A stretch of DNA of 64,000 nucleotides from Desulfuromonas acetoxidans DSM 684 (GCF_000167355.1 NZ_AAEW02000011.1:62001-126000); one strand, 5' to 3'; numbered from the stretch's first letter, positions 24,504 through 35,552 are shown. A program made the numbers and translations. Notes: generated by a model not told the origin, from the letters alone.

Positions 24504-26117
24504 ATGTCAGAATTCAAGTACCAGGACCCGTTCCCGATGGGCAAGGACGATACCGAATATCGCCTGTTGACCAAGGAATATGTCAGCACCACCGAATTTG
24601 ACGGCCAGGAAGTTTTAAAAGTCGACCCCGAAGGTCTGGCGTTCCTGTCCAACCAGGCGTTCCGCGAAGTTAACTTCCTGCTGCGTCCGGCCCACAACGA
24701 AAAAGTCGCGTCCATTCTTCGTGACCCTGAAGCTTCTGCCAATGACCGCGGTGTTGCTATGGCCATGCTGCAGAATGCCGTTGTCGCAGCTAAATTTGAG
24801 CTACCGTTCTGTCAGGATACAGGCACTGCCACAATCGTTGGTAAAAAAGGTCAGGGCGTCTGGACCGGTTGTAATGACGCTGAAAAACTCTCTGAAGGAG
24901 TCTACAAGACCTACACCGAAGAGAACCTGCGCTACTCACAAAATGCACCGATCAATATGTACGACGAGGTCAACACCAAATGTAACCTCCCGGCTCAAAT
25001 TGATCTGTTGGCCACCAATGGTAGCGAGTATAAATTTCTGTTTGTCGTTAAAGGTGGTGGTAGCGCGAACAAAACCTACCTCTACCAGGAGACTAAAGCG
25101 ACCATTAACAAGAACACTCTGGTCGATTGGCTGGTTGGCAAACTCAAAACCCTCGGCACAGCAGCCTGCCCTCCCTACCATGTGGCATTCTGCATCGGCG
25201 GCACCAGCGCTGAAACCTGCTTAAAAACTGCCAAGCTCGGGTCCACAGGCTACTACGACAGCTTGCCGACTGAAGGCAATGAGCTGGGTCAATCGTTCCG
25301 CGATGTTGAGCTGGAGAATGAGCTGCTCAAGCGCGCTCAAGAGCTGGGCATCGGTGCTCAATTCGGCGGTAAATACTTCGCTCACGATATCCGCGTGATC
25401 CGTTCCAGCCGCCACGGCGCGTCCTGTCCCATCGGCCTGGCCGTCTCCTGTTCGGCAGACCGCAACATCAAGGCCAAGATCAACAAAGACGGCATCTGGC
25501 TGGAGCAGATGGACAACAACCCTGCGCGCCTCATGCCTGAAGGCGAGCGCGGCAACCGTCCTGAAGTGGTTAAAATCGACCTCAACCGTCCGATGAAAGA
25601 CGTTCTGGCGGAACTGTCCAAGTACCCGACCAAAACGCAATTGTCTCTCAACGGTACCATCATCGTTGGTCGTGATATTGCTCACGCCCGTTTCCGCGAG
25701 ATCATCGAGCGTGGTGAAGAGCTGCCGCAATATCTCAAGGATTACCCGATCTACTACGCCGGTCCGGCCAAAACTCCGCCCGGCAAGCCATCCGGATCCT
25801 TCGGTCCGACCACCGCAGCACGCATGGACCCCTATGTGGACATGCTGCAGTCGCGCGGCGCATCCATGATCATGATCGCCAAAGGCAACCGCTCCCAACA
25901 GGTGACGGATTCCTGTAACAAGCATGGCGGTTTCTACCTCGGCTCCATCGGTGGCCCGGCTGCCGCCCTGGCCGAGTACAACATCAAGAGCGTTGAATGC
26001 CTCGATTTTGAAGACCTGGGCATGGAAGCGGTCTGGAAAATTGAAGTTGAAGACTTCCCGGCCTTCATCCTGGTGGATGACAAAGGTAACGACTTCTTCA
26101 AAGAGCTGGGGATCTAA
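24504..26117 (+). CDS. Fumarate hydratase, class I (single chain)
   Basis: A 537-residue [4Fe-4S] fumarase interconverting fumarate and malate in the oxidative TCA cycle. Both halves of class I enzymes are fused in one chain: the alpha-type part ([17 protein letters not shown], and cysteine in CIGGTSAE) and the beta-type part (TVGRD-like [33 protein letters not shown]). The ATG at 24504 follows AAGGAGAG by 6 bases; an in-frame ATG at 24480 would add eight residues. Codon use is strongly biased, suggesting high expression. It is monocistronic, ended by a strong terminator. Confidence 0.95.
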   Translation: MSEFKYQDPFPMGKDDTEYRLLTKEYVSTTEFDGQEVLKVDPEGLAFLSNQAFREVNFLLRPAHNEKVASILRDPEASANDRGVAMAMLQNAVVAAKFELPFCQDTGTATIVGKKGQGVWTGCNDAEKLSEGVYKTYTEENLRYSQNAPINMYDEVNTKCNLPAQIDLLATNGSEYKFLFVVKGGGSANKTYLYQETKATINKNTLVDWLVGKLKTLGTAACPPYHVAFCIGGTSAETCLKTAKLGSTGYYDSLPTEGNELGQSFRDVELENELLKRAQELGIGAQFGGKYFAHDIRVIRSSRHGASCPIGLAVSCSADRNIKAKINKDGIWLEQMDNNPARLMPEGERGNRPEVVKIDLNRPMKDVLAELSKYPTKTQLSLNGTIIVGRDIAHARFREIIERGEELPQYLKDYPIYYAGPAKTPPGKPSGSFGPTTAARMDPYVDMLQSRGASMIMIAKGNRSQQVTDSCNKHGGFYLGSIGGPAAALAEYNIKSVECLDFEDLGMEAVWKIEVEDFPAFILVDDKGNDFFKELGI

Positions 26118-26432
26118 TCCACTCACCAGCGTAACGCAAAAAAGCCGGACTCCACTGGGGTCCGGCTTTTTTATTGATGCTCAGGCAAACAGATCCAAAA
26201 AACTTTTGAGCTTCACAATGACCTTCGGATCAAGGCCTGGATGAAACAAAAGTCAAAAACAATTCACCACGCAGCCTCAGAGACACAGAGTAAAAACCAC
26301 CAGGAATGAATCGGCAATGATTTACCTTGCCCTCATGCCTGAGTGATCCATAGGCGTTTGAGGTTTTATCCGAACGTACCGAGACCCTTGCCACGGAGCT
26401 AAATAAGGTTTTGCACGTCGTATCACGGATAA
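26118..26432. other. Intergenic stretch after fumarase
   Basis: 315 bp. The left end is the fumarase terminator. The rest shows no open frame with a ribosome-binding site. A piece near 26261-26290 (TTCACCACGCAGCCTCAGAGACACAGAG) and CCACGGAGCTAAA at about 26392 resemble remnants of a dispersed repeat, but there is no second copy in this window to prove it. Confidence 0.4.
26138..26173 (+). terminator. Terminator of the fumarase gene
   Basis: AAAAAAGCCGGAC pairs with GTCCGGCTTTTTT around TCCACTGGG, with a T-run on the plus strand. Confidence 0.9.
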
Positions 26433-27230
26433 TTATTTTGTCGAGTGCAAGAACTCCAGCAAACGCGCATTGAAAAACTCCGGGTTTTCCAGATTGCTTA
26501 AATGTGCCGCATCGGGAACCACATGCAGCACGGACCCTTTGATCTGATTCTGCAAATTACGCGCGTCCTCCGGAGTGGTCAGTTTGTCCTTTTCTCCTAC
26601 CAGAATCAAGGTCGGCACGGCAATGTCTTTCAAAGAGGCGGTGGTGTCAGTACGTGCGGCCATGGCAATCAGGTTACCGGCGATAGCCAACGGGGCATTT
26701 TTACTGATAATCTGTTTAATCATACCAACGCCCGGTACATTGTTAGTGATCGACGCCTCACTGAATACTGCAGGTAGAAAGCCTTCGGCAAAAGCGGCAG
26801 CACCCTCCTTTTTAACCGATTGAGCAGCGTTAGCGCGCTTGATTCTCGCGGCATTGTCGTCCTCCTCACTGCGGGTATCGCACAGCGCCACAGCAAGAAA
26901 TCGTTCCGGATTGCGTTGCAAAGCCCGCAAGGCGATATACCCGCCCATGGACAGACCGACAATCACAGCCTGGTCAATCTGCAGAAAATCCAGTAATGCG
27001 ACCAGATCATCGACATGTCCTTCGAGTGAGTACTGGCCATCGCCGACACAGCTTTCGCCCATGCCACGGAAATCGTAGGCAATGCAGTGAAAATCATCCC
27101 CCAATGCCTTGATTTGTTTCTGCCAGATCGCATGACTGAACGGGAATCCGTGTATAAAAACAACGGAGGTTTTCGTCGGATCACCGCTTTCGGTATAAAA
27201 AATTTCAGTATCGTTAATTTGTGCTTTCAT
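26433..27230 (-). CDS. Alpha/beta-fold hydrolase
   Basis: A 265-residue hydrolase of the RutD/3-oxoadipate enol-lactonase/BioH-like group. Oxyanion-hole motif FIHGFPFSHAIW, nucleophile elbow GLSMGG (Ser), acidic residue in LILVGEKDKLTTPED, and His in PDAAHLSNLENP complete a normal catalytic triad. No signal peptide. GGAGGTC lies 6 bases before the ATG. It stands 80 bp after recQ in the same direction and could be cotranscribed. Natural substrate (ester, lactone or thioester) is not evident. Confidence 0.88.
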   Translation of the reverse strand: MKAQINDTEIFYTESGDPTKTSVVFIHGFPFSHAIWQKQIKALGDDFHCIAYDFRGMGESCVGDGQYSLEGHVDDLVALLDFLQIDQAVIVGLSMGGYIALRALQRNPERFLAVALCDTRSEEDDNAARIKRANAAQSVKKEGAAAFAEGFLPAVFSEASITNNVPGVGMIKQIISKNAPLAIAGNLIAMAARTDTTASLKDIAVPTLILVGEKDKLTTPEDARNLQNQIKGSVLHVVPDAAHLSNLENPEFFNARLLEFLHSTK

Positions 27231-27309
27231 AAGACCTCCAACGTTATGACAATAAGCATATCAGAAAAACCAAAAATACCACGCAATGCCCTGCTCGATT
27301 CGTCAACAA

Positions 27310-29106
27310 TTACTCTTCCCCCTCGCAATAAGCATCAATGGCGTCCATAAACTGCTGACCGTAATGAGCCATTTTATGCTTGCCGACGCCGTTGATTTTC
27401 ATCATCTCCTCTTCAGTGAGCGGCAGATAGTAGGCCATCTCCACCAGGCTGTTGTCACTGAACACCACAAACGGCGGCACGCCCTGTTCATCGGCAATCT
27501 CCTTGCGGCGCTGGCGCAGCACTTCAAACAGATCTTCATTGTAATCGAGATCCATGGCCCGTTTGCGTACCGGCTTTTTGGTCACGGCTTTCAAACGGGG
27601 TCGAGCCAGGGTCAATTCCTGTTGACCGGTAAGCACAGTTCGTGACAGTTCTGTGAGCTTGATCACGGAATAATTGGCCACATCCTGATACAGATAGCCT
27701 AAGTGAACGAGTTGACGGATCAGTCCTCCCCAGACATCGCTGGACTGATCCGCGCCGATGCCATAGGTGCTCAATTTATCATGACCAAGATCCAGGACAC
27801 GTTGGCCGCTGGATCCACGCAATACGTCAATAACATGTTTGGCGCCAAAACGTTGTCCAACCCGGTAGACACAGGACAACACTTTCTGGGCATCTTCTGT
27901 GGCGTTGTAGCGCTCGGGGGGATTGAGACACAAATCGCAGTTGCCGCAATCGTGATCAAGCGTTTCGCCAAAATAACCAAGTAAGGCGCGCCGTCGGCAG
28001 GTTAACGGCTCAGCGTAACTAACCATGGCGTTAAGTTTATGCAGTTCGATCCGCACCTGATCAGGATTGCCGCCCTTCTCGATCAGCCCGCGAGCAATCG
28101 CAATATCCCCATAGCCGAACAGCAACAGAGCTTCGGCAGGCAACCCGTCCCGTCCAGCGCGACCGGTTTCCTGATAATAGCTTTCAATATTTTTTGGCAG
28201 ATCGTAATGGACGACAAAACGCACGTTGGATTTGTCGATGCCCATACCGAAGGCCACCGTGGCGACGACAACCTGAATATCATCACGCAGAAACGCTTCC
28301 TGAACTTCATGGCGTTGACGATCCGGCAGACCGGCATGGTAAGCGGCGGCAACAATCCCCCGGTCTACCAACTTGGCGGCAATTTCTTCAACCCGTTTGC
28401 GACTCAGGGCATAGACAATACCCGCCTCATTGCGGTGCTGATCGAGAAATTGCTCAAGTTGAACAATCGGTTTTTGTTTATCAACAACGGTATAGCGAAT
28501 ATTGGGCCGGTCAAAACTGCTGATAAATTTCCGGGCATGGTGCAAACGCAGACGTTCGACAATATCCTGACGGGTCTGCATGTCAGCCGTGGCAGTCAAA
28601 GCAATCATCGGTGTGTCGGGAAACTGGTCGCGCAACTGTCCCAGCTGGACATATTCAGGGCGAAAATCATGACCCCACTGAGAGACACAATGGGCTTCAT
28701 CGACGGCAATCAGAGCAATCTTGATATCATGCAGGCGCTCAAGAAAGTCCGGACTAAGCAAGCGTTCGGGAGCAACATAGAGCAGATCGAGCTGCTGGCG
28801 ATGCAATTGCGACAGAACATCGCGTGCCTCCTGTGCAGCCAGCGACGAGTTGTAGCACGCCGCGCTGACACCGTTGGCATTCAGAGCATCAACCTGATCT
28901 TTCATCAGAGAAATCAGGGGGGAAACAACAATGGCAACCCCCTGACGGTGCAACGCCGGAATCTGATAGCACAACGATTTACCACCACCGGTTGGCATAA
29001 GGACAAAGCAGTCCTGACCCGCTATCAGGGTTTCAATAATCTGTTGCTGCGGCTCACGAAATTCGCGAAAGCCGAACGTATTTTGCAAGGTTTGTTGAGG
29101 TGACAC
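27310..29106 (-). CDS. recQ: ATP-dependent DNA helicase RecQ
   Basis: A 598-residue 3'-5' helicase of the RecF pathway and fork repair. Seen: Q-motif region FGFREFREPQQ, Walker A MPTGGGKSLCYQ, DEAH box in AVDEAHCVSQWGHDFRP (with the aromatic-rich loop), motif VI QETGRAGRDG, zinc-binding cysteines (CRR, CGNCDLC), winged helix, and one HRDC domain at the C-terminus (residues about 520-595). Start is a GTG at 29106; no better codon is near. Standard length for bacterial RecQ. Confidence 0.95.
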   Translation of the reverse strand: MSPQQTLQNTFGFREFREPQQQIIETLIAGQDCFVLMPTGGGKSLCYQIPALHRQGVAIVVSPLISLMKDQVDALNANGVSAACYNSSLAAQEARDVLSQLHRQQLDLLYVAPERLLSPDFLERLHDIKIALIAVDEAHCVSQWGHDFRPEYVQLGQLRDQFPDTPMIALTATADMQTRQDIVERLRLHHARKFISSFDRPNIRYTVVDKQKPIVQLEQFLDQHRNEAGIVYALSRKRVEEIAAKLVDRGIVAAAYHAGLPDRQRHEVQEAFLRDDIQVVVATVAFGMGIDKSNVRFVVHYDLPKNIESYYQETGRAGRDGLPAEALLLFGYGDIAIARGLIEKGGNPDQVRIELHKLNAMVSYAEPLTCRRRALLGYFGETLDHDCGNCDLCLNPPERYNATEDAQKVLSCVYRVGQRFGAKHVIDVLRGSSGQRVLDLGHDKLSTYGIGADQSSDVWGGLIRQLVHLGYLYQDVANYSVIKLTELSRTVLTGQQELTLARPRLKAVTKKPVRKRAMDLDYNEDLFEVLRQRRKEIADEQGVPPFVVFSDNSLVEMAYYLPLTEEEMMKINGVGKHKMAHYGQQFMDAIDAYCEGEE

Positions 29107-29250
29107 GAAAATTTCGCCTTATCTAGGGGAGGTGCAAAACAGGTCAATATTTGTTACCATATAGGTTATAAACAGCATGGACCACTATTGAACCATAGAT
29201 GAACGCTGGATACCATGCCCTAATTACATCTGACGTCTAAGGAGTCTGCA

Positions 29251-31455
29251 ATGACCTCCACAGAAATCCAGTTAGCTATTTCCGGTATGTCGTGTGCCAA
29301 CTGCGCTCAAACGATTGAAAAAGGGCTCAATGCGCTTGACGCTGTTGACAGTGCCCAGGTCAATTTCGCCAGCGAGATCGTAACGATTCATTACGATGGC
29401 AAACATCTCAGTGTTGATGATCTGATTGAAAAAATTGAATCGCTGGGATTTCACGCGACACGTGATCTCGAACAAAGTGATCAGAGTGACACACAAAATG
29501 AGAAAAAATATTTCATCGTCGGTATTGCCTTCACCCTGCCACTTTTTTTACTCAGTATGTCGCGTGATTTTGGCATTATCGGACCATGGAGTCATGCCCT
29601 CTGGGTCAACTGGCTGTTTCTTTTACTGGCAACACCGGTGCAGTTTTACACCGGTTCAGGATTCTACACCGGTGCCTGGCGCAGCCTGCAAAACCGCAGC
29701 GCCAACATGGATGTTCTGGTGGTCATGGGCTCCACCATTGCCTATCTCTACTCGCTGGTGGTACTGCTGTTTCCGGCATCCGGAGACCACGTTTACTTTG
29801 AAACCTCTGCCGTGATTATCACCCTGATCAAGCTCGGCAAACTGCTTGAAGCACGCACCAAAGGCAAGACCGGTGCCGCCATTCGCAAATTGATGGACCT
29901 GCGACCGAAAAAAGCGTTACGACTGACGGACGACAAAGAGCAAGAGGTCGAAATCAGGGACGTTATCCAGGGTGACCGCCTGCGCATCTATCCGGGACAA
30001 ACTATTCCCGTCGATGGAACGGTGGTCAAGGGCGAAAGTGCTGTAGACGAGTCTATGCTCAGTGGTGAGGCGTTACCGGTCGATAAGCAGATCAATGATC
30101 GGGTCACCGCCGGAACCATCAACCAGCATGGTCTGCTGGAGATGGTGGCGGAGAAAGTCGGCAAAGACACAGTGCTGTCTCAAATCATTCAGCTAGTTCA
30201 GGAGGCTCAGGGCAGCAAGGCACCGATTCAAGCTTTGGCTGATCGCGTTGCCGCCATTTTCGTGCCCACCGTGCTGCTGATTGCCATAACGGTCTTCATC
30301 CTGTGGTGGTCCATCGGTGGTGAATTTGTGCCGGCCATGGTCCGCCTGATCGCCGTGTTGATCATCGCTTGCCCCTGTGCCCTGGGCCTGGCAACCCCCA
30401 CGGCATTGATGGCTGGCATTGGTAAAGCCAGCGAACAAGGAATCCTGTTCAAAAACGGCACGGCCATTGAAACTGCGGCAACGATTCGCCAGATGATCTT
30501 TGACAAAACCGGTACCATCACAGAAGGCAAACCGGCCCTGACCGACATCCTGCCCCTCAACACACAAAGCCAAGAGGAGATTCTCAAACTGGCGGCAAGT
30601 ATTGAACAGGGCTCTGAGCACCCTTTAGGTCAGGCATTGATTCAAAAAGCGAAACAACAGCAGCTTGAACTGATCGCCGTAAATAACTTTGCCGCCCGTT
30701 CCGGCTGGGGCGTTGAAGGGGTCCTTGACAACACCCACTACCAGCTGGGCAAACCAAATTGGTTTAATCAGCGGCTGACAGAGACAATCCGCCAAAAACT
30801 GACTGCGTTACAAAAAGAGGGAAAAACAGCCATGATCCTGGCTGACACGACAGAGGTACTTGGCATAGTCGCCCTGTCCGACCCTATTAAAACAGATTCA
30901 GCGGCTGCCATTACCCGCCTTAAAGATCAAGGGCTATCGGTTACTATGTTGACCGGTGACCACCACGATACGGCTCAGGCCATTGCCAAGCAAAGCGGCA
31001 TTGACGACATTGTTGCTGAAGTCCTACCGGTGGATAAAGCCTCGGTCGTCATTGATAAACAACACACAGCTCCGGTTGCCATGGTCGGAGACGGCATCAA
31101 TGATGCACCCGCCCTGGCCCGTGCTGACATCGGCATGGCCATGGGCAGCGGCACGGATATCGCCATGGAGAGTGCCGACGTTATTCTGGTTTCCGGCAGC
31201 CTGTCACGTGCCCCTATCGCCATTGAGATCAGCCGCCAGACTATGGCGACGATCCGCCAGAATCTGTTCTGGGCGTTTATCTACAATGTCGCTCTTATCC
31301 CGACGGCAGCCGGTGTGTTTATGCTGTTTCCAGCAGTTCCTGATATCCTGCGTCACTTCCATCCCATGCTGGCAGCCGTGGCCATGTCGTTAAGTAGCGT
31401 TACGGTCGTTTCCAACAGCTTGCGTCTTTATCACAAGCGTCTAAAAACCGCCTAA
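29251..31455 (+). CDS. copA: Copper-exporting P1B-type ATPase
   Basis: A 734-residue inner-membrane pump for Cu(I). One N-terminal HMA domain with GMSCANCAQTIEKG; eight membrane helices; the ion-binding CPC in IIACPCALGLATPTAL; phosphorylation site DKTGTITEG; HP motif in SEHPLGQAL; ATP-hinge MVGDGINDAPALARADIG. The final helices carry the conserved YN (IYNVALIPTAAG) and MSLSSVTVVSNSLRL. AAGGAG lies 6 bases before the ATG. Divergent from recQ. No CopZ or CueR-type gene is beside it. Confidence 0.95.
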   Translation: MTSTEIQLAISGMSCANCAQTIEKGLNALDAVDSAQVNFASEIVTIHYDGKHLSVDDLIEKIESLGFHATRDLEQSDQSDTQNEKKYFIVGIAFTLPLFLLSMSRDFGIIGPWSHALWVNWLFLLLATPVQFYTGSGFYTGAWRSLQNRSANMDVLVVMGSTIAYLYSLVVLLFPASGDHVYFETSAVIITLIKLGKLLEARTKGKTGAAIRKLMDLRPKKALRLTDDKEQEVEIRDVIQGDRLRIYPGQTIPVDGTVVKGESAVDESMLSGEALPVDKQINDRVTAGTINQHGLLEMVAEKVGKDTVLSQIIQLVQEAQGSKAPIQALADRVAAIFVPTVLLIAITVFILWWSIGGEFVPAMVRLIAVLIIACPCALGLATPTALMAGIGKASEQGILFKNGTAIETAATIRQMIFDKTGTITEGKPALTDILPLNTQSQEEILKLAASIEQGSEHPLGQALIQKAKQQQLELIAVNNFAARSGWGVEGVLDNTHYQLGKPNWFNQRLTETIRQKLTALQKEGKTAMILADTTEVLGIVALSDPIKTDSAAAITRLKDQGLSVTMLTGDHHDTAQAIAKQSGIDDIVAEVLPVDKASVVIDKQHTAPVAMVGDGINDAPALARADIGMAMGSGTDIAMESADVILVSGSLSRAPIAIEISRQTMATIRQNLFWAFIYNVALIPTAAGVFMLFPAVPDILRHFHPMLAAVAMSLSSVTVVSNSLRLYHKRLKTA

Positions 31456-31497
31456 CGGTTTATTATTTCTCTCTAAGTTGCGCGGCACTCACACAAT

Positions 31498-31535
31498 CCT
31501 TATCTTCGCCAAACATTTTTTTGGCGAAGATAAGG
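31498..31535. repeat. 16-bp perfect hairpin downstream of copA
   Basis: CCTTATCTTCGCCAAA (31498-31513) and TTTGGCGAAGATAAGG (31520-31535) form a perfect 16-bp stem with a 6-base loop CATTTT. There is no T-run after either arm, so it is not a standard terminator. It lies 38 bp before the EAL gene start, so it could control that gene's translation, protect the copA mRNA 3' end, or be an operator. Confidence 0.6.
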
Positions 31536-31572
31536 CCAGTGGAATTTCACAACTGAACAGAGAGATAAAACG

Positions 31573-33402
31573 ATGTCATCACTACACCGCCTGGAAAACC
31601 CATCGGCAGAACCCGCTTTACAACATACTCTCGACTCGGAGCAGGGCTCTTTTGTCACCTGGCTTGATAACATTATCACTCATCGTCGGTTGACACCCTG
31701 GTTTCAACCCATCGTTGATCTGGCCGACGGAAAAATCATCGGCTACGAAGCCCTGGTACGCGGCCCATCCAACTCGCCCCTGCACTCTCCGGCCAACCTG
31801 TTCAATGCCGCCATCCATTGTGATCGGCTCACAGAGTTGGAGATGTTGTGCCGTGATGTCAATATTGAGTTCTTTTCCCGCTTGAAACTGCCGGGAAAAC
31901 TGTTTCTTAATGTCAGCCCTAAAGCCTTGCTGGAACCCAATTTCCCCCATGGGTTCACCCGTCAAACCTTGGCGCACTATGGCATGGATCCACGCAATGT
32001 GGTGATTGAACTGACCGAGAATTTCCCAATTCTCGACATCGAAACCATTCGCAGCGCCCTTAACCACTACCGCCAGGAAGGGTTTAAAGTTGCTTTGGAC
32101 GACCTGGGTTCAGCTTACGCAGGATTGCGGTTATGGTCGGAGCTGAAGCCGGACCTGGTCAAATTCGATAAATATTTCATCCAGTCCATCAATCGTGACA
32201 AGCATAAGAAACAACTGATCCAATCGTTGCAGGAAATTGCTAAATGTGTTGACTGCCGAACCATTGCCGAAGGCATTGAAACCCTCGAAGAATATTATGT
32301 GGTTCAGGCGTTGGGTGTCACCTATGGGCAAGGATATTATTTCAGTCGCCCCAGTCCCAGTCCCCCCCAGCAGTTACCAAGCAATATCGTTCTCAACCAC
32401 GAAACCAATCAGCAAAACCACTTTAAATGGCGGACCGAATCTGTTTCGGGACTGATTAAAACCGTCCCGACAACCTGTTCGTCAACCACCCTGAACACAG
32501 TTGGTGATCTGTTTGAAAACATGCCGGAACTGTTGGCTCTGCCCGTCGTCGATGAGGGGCAGCCGGTGGGAATGCTGCACCGTCATGAAGTGATGAATAT
32601 TCTCGCCAGCCGCTATGGCCGTGACTTGCGTGGTAATAACTCCATTCGTGAATTCATGAACATCTCGCCTCTGTGTATTGAAAAAGATGTTCCCATCGAA
32701 AAGCTCAGTGAGATCATCACCAAGGATGACAGCAAATATCAGGGCAACTATTTTATCATCACCGACAACGACTCTTACCTCGGCGTTGGCATGGTCACAG
32801 ATCTTTTGAAACGGATTACCGAATTGCAGATCCGCAATGCCCGCTACGCCAACCCGTTAACACTGTTGCCCGGCAATGTACCGATTAATGAACATCTGGA
32901 GCATCTTCTGGAAAACTACCTGCCCTTCACGGCCTGTTATTTTGATCTGGACAACTTCAAACCGTTCAACGATTTGTACGGTTACAGCCGTGGCGACATG
33001 GTGATCCGACTACTCGGCACCATTCTCCAGAGCGCTTGCAATCCTCAATGCGACTTTATCGGCCATATTGGCGGCGATGACTTCATGATCATTTTTCGCA
33101 GCCAGGACTGGAAGCAGCGCTGCAAGATGATTCTCGCCCGTTTTGAAGAAGAAGTGATCGAGCTGTTTGACGAAGAGGATCGCAAACAAGGCGGTATCAC
33201 CTCCACTGACCGCACAGGGCAGACAACTTTTTACGCCATCACCTCCGTCTCGATTGGAGCCACCTCTTTTGATGGAGATACCAATCACTGCTGCAGCCAG
33301 CATGAAATCGCCTTGCTGGCCTCAGAAGCCAAAAAAATTGCCAAAAAAACGGCTGGCAACACGTTGTTTATCAATCGACGTAAGTGCTCCTGTGGTTCCT
33401 GA
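31573..33402 (+). CDS. EAL-CBS-GGDEF-like c-di-GMP signalling protein
   Basis: A 609-residue cytoplasmic protein with a reversed domain order: EAL phosphodiesterase domain first (GYEALVRGP near residue 57; ELTENFP; DDLGSAYAGL; KFDK; AEGIETLEEY), CBS pair in the middle (about 290-420), and a C-terminal GGDEF domain with GGDDFMIIF, a conservative change in the signature. The metal and catalytic residues of EAL look intact, so breakdown of c-di-GMP is likely; the CBS pair may sense adenine nucleotides. No membrane segment. Lone gene between a hairpin and a bidirectional terminator. Confidence 0.9.
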   Translation: MSSLHRLENPSAEPALQHTLDSEQGSFVTWLDNIITHRRLTPWFQPIVDLADGKIIGYEALVRGPSNSPLHSPANLFNAAIHCDRLTELEMLCRDVNIEFFSRLKLPGKLFLNVSPKALLEPNFPHGFTRQTLAHYGMDPRNVVIELTENFPILDIETIRSALNHYRQEGFKVALDDLGSAYAGLRLWSELKPDLVKFDKYFIQSINRDKHKKQLIQSLQEIAKCVDCRTIAEGIETLEEYYVVQALGVTYGQGYYFSRPSPSPPQQLPSNIVLNHETNQQNHFKWRTESVSGLIKTVPTTCSSTTLNTVGDLFENMPELLALPVVDEGQPVGMLHRHEVMNILASRYGRDLRGNNSIREFMNISPLCIEKDVPIEKLSEIITKDDSKYQGNYFIITDNDSYLGVGMVTDLLKRITELQIRNARYANPLTLLPGNVPINEHLEHLLENYLPFTACYFDLDNFKPFNDLYGYSRGDMVIRLLGTILQSACNPQCDFIGHIGGDDFMIIFRSQDWKQRCKMILARFEEEVIELFDEEDRKQGGITSTDRTGQTTFYAITSVSIGATSFDGDTNHCCSQHEIALLASEAKKIAKKTAGNTLFINRRKCSCGS

Positions 33403-33487
33403 GTGAAAAGGCAATTCAGCAAGGCGTTAAGAACATCTGTTGCTTATGTCCTCTTTTGTCGGCTATCACAAAAAAACATTTTCAAAT

Positions 33488-33522
33488 AAAAAAGGCTCCC
33501 GGAAAACCGGGAGCCTTTTTTT
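33488..33522. terminator. Bidirectional terminator between EAL gene and glnA
   Basis: A 15-bp perfect stem AAAAAAGGCTCCCGG/CCGGGAGCCTTTTTT with an AAAA loop and T-runs on both strands, between convergent genes. Confidence 0.93.
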
Positions 33523-33545
33523 GATCCATCCTGTTACTGCAACGA

Positions 33546-34958
33546 TTAGATGTCGTAGTAGAGGTTGAATTCCTCAGGAACGGGACGCATGCGAACGGGG
33601 TTAACCTCGTTCTCAGTTTTGTACTCGATCCATGTGTCGATAACGTCTTGAGTGAAAACGTCACCTTTGAGCAGGAATTCGTGGTCTTCTTTAAGTGCGT
33701 CAAGAGCTTCCTCCAGAGAAGAAGCAACACACGGAATGTCTTTGAGTTCTTCAGGAGACAGACCGTAGATGTCTTTGTCCAGAGGCTGACCCGGATCGAT
33801 TTTGTTCTCGATGCCGTCAAGACCTGCCATCAGCAATGCGGCGAATGCCAGGTAGCCGTTGCAGGAAGGGTCAGGCGTACGGTACTCAACACGCTTAGCA
33901 GCGGGAGCGTTGGTTACCGGAATACGCAGGGAAGCGGAACGGTTACGGTTGGAGTAAGCCAGGTTAACCGGAGCTTCAAAACCAGGAACCAGACGCTTAT
34001 AAGAGTTGGTGCTGGGGTTAGTGAAAGCACACAGAGCTTTGGCGTGCTTCATGATACCACCAATGTAGTACATGGCCATTTTGGACAGGCCGCCGTAGCC
34101 GTCGCCGGCAAACTGGTTAACGCCGTCTTTCCAGATCGACTGGTGGCAGTGCATACCGGAACCATTGTCATTGTAGATCGGCTTGGGCATGAAAGTAACA
34201 GTTTTACCGTTACGTACAGCAACGTTCTTGATGATGTACTTGAACCATTGCAGGGTGTCAGCCATGTTCATCAGGGAATCGAAACGCATGTCGATTTCGC
34301 ACTGACCACCGGAAGCAACCTCATGGTGAGAGGCTTCGATACGCATGCCAACGCTTTGCAGCACTTCAACCATCTCGTTGCGCAAGTCAACCATGGAGTC
34401 GGTCGGAGCGCAGGGGAAGTAACCTTCTTTATGACGAGGCTTGTAACCGAGGTTGGGGTACTCATCACGGCCAGTGTTCCAGCGACCTTCCATGGAGTCA
34501 ACAGCATAGAAAGACTGGTTGCAGGTCGATTCGAAACGCACATCATCAAAGATGAAGAACTCAGGCTCAGGACCGAAGTAAGCAGTATCACCAATGCCGG
34601 TAGACTTCAGATACGCTTCAGCTTTGCTGGCGATGAAACGGGGGTCACGGGTGTAACCTTCGCGAGTGATCGGATCGATAATGTTACAGATGAGGCTCAG
34701 GGTCGGAGCTTCGATGAAGGGGTCGATTTTAGCTGTTTCGGGAACAGGAATCAGCAGCATGTCACTGTTGTGAATCGGCTGCCAGCCACGAATTGAAGAG
34801 CCGTCAAAACCAATGCCCTCTTCAAACGTATCCTCGTCAAACTCGGACATCGGCGTACTGAAATGCTGCCAGATACCGACAAAATCGAGGAATTTGTAGT
34901 CAACCATTTTCACATTGTTTTCTTTGGCAAACTGCACGACTTCTTTTGGGGTCATCAA
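33546..34958 (-). CDS. glnA: Glutamine synthetase, type I
   Basis: A 470-residue enzyme making glutamine from glutamate, ammonia and ATP. Signatures: FDGSSIRGW near residue 50, the ATP loop [18 protein letters not shown], and [11 protein letters not shown]. The sequence [11 protein letters not shown] carries the Tyr that is adenylylated in GSI-beta enzymes, so activity control by an adenylyltransferase is expected. It lies 63 bp after glnB, behind one sigma-54 promoter, so expression should rise under nitrogen limitation. ATG preceded by AAGGAGAAC. Confidence 0.97.
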   Translation of the reverse strand: MMTPKEVVQFAKENNVKMVDYKFLDFVGIWQHFSTPMSEFDEDTFEEGIGFDGSSIRGWQPIHNSDMLLIPVPETAKIDPFIEAPTLSLICNIIDPITREGYTRDPRFIASKAEAYLKSTGIGDTAYFGPEPEFFIFDDVRFESTCNQSFYAVDSMEGRWNTGRDEYPNLGYKPRHKEGYFPCAPTDSMVDLRNEMVEVLQSVGMRIEASHHEVASGGQCEIDMRFDSLMNMADTLQWFKYIIKNVAVRNGKTVTFMPKPIYNDNGSGMHCHQSIWKDGVNQFAGDGYGGLSKMAMYYIGGIMKHAKALCAFTNPSTNSYKRLVPGFEAPVNLAYSNRNRSASLRIPVTNAPAAKRVEYRTPDPSCNGYLAFAALLMAGLDGIENKIDPGQPLDKDIYGLSPEELKDIPCVASSLEEALDALKEDHEFLLKGDVFTQDVIDTWIEYKTENEVNPVRMRPVPEEFNLYYDI

Positions 34959-35021
34959 CTTGTTCTCCTTTACGGTTTAAAAAATACTGAACCTTTCGAT
35001 TAACAGAACATACGATATCGC

Positions 35022-35420
<399 letters not shown>

Positions 35421-35446
35421 TCAAACGTGGCGCACTTGCATTTTTA

Positions 35447-35462
35447 AGCAAATCTCTTGCCA
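35447..35462 (-). promoter_or_regulatory. Sigma-54 promoter of glnB-glnA
   Basis: TGGCAAGAGATTTGCT on the minus strand fits the -24/-12 consensus at all strongly conserved positions. The start would be near 35436, leaving a leader of about 75 bases before glnB. Confidence 0.85.
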
Positions 35463-35552
35463 CAATCACCCCAAAAAGACCGAACTATTTTTACAGCGCA
35501 AAATCAATGCATTACAGCGCACTGAAAACATGTTGTTTTATTTATGTTCAAA

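Noticed and set aside
25221-26126. Long minus-strand open frame (301 codons)
   Set aside because: Antisense to the fumarase gene, which has strong codon bias and clear motifs.
28039-29103. Long plus-strand open frame (354 codons)
   Set aside because: Antisense to recQ, whose motifs are unambiguous; no protein family pattern.
33648-34796. Long plus-strand open frame (382 codons)
   Set aside because: Antisense to glnA; produced by its codon bias, with no independent support.
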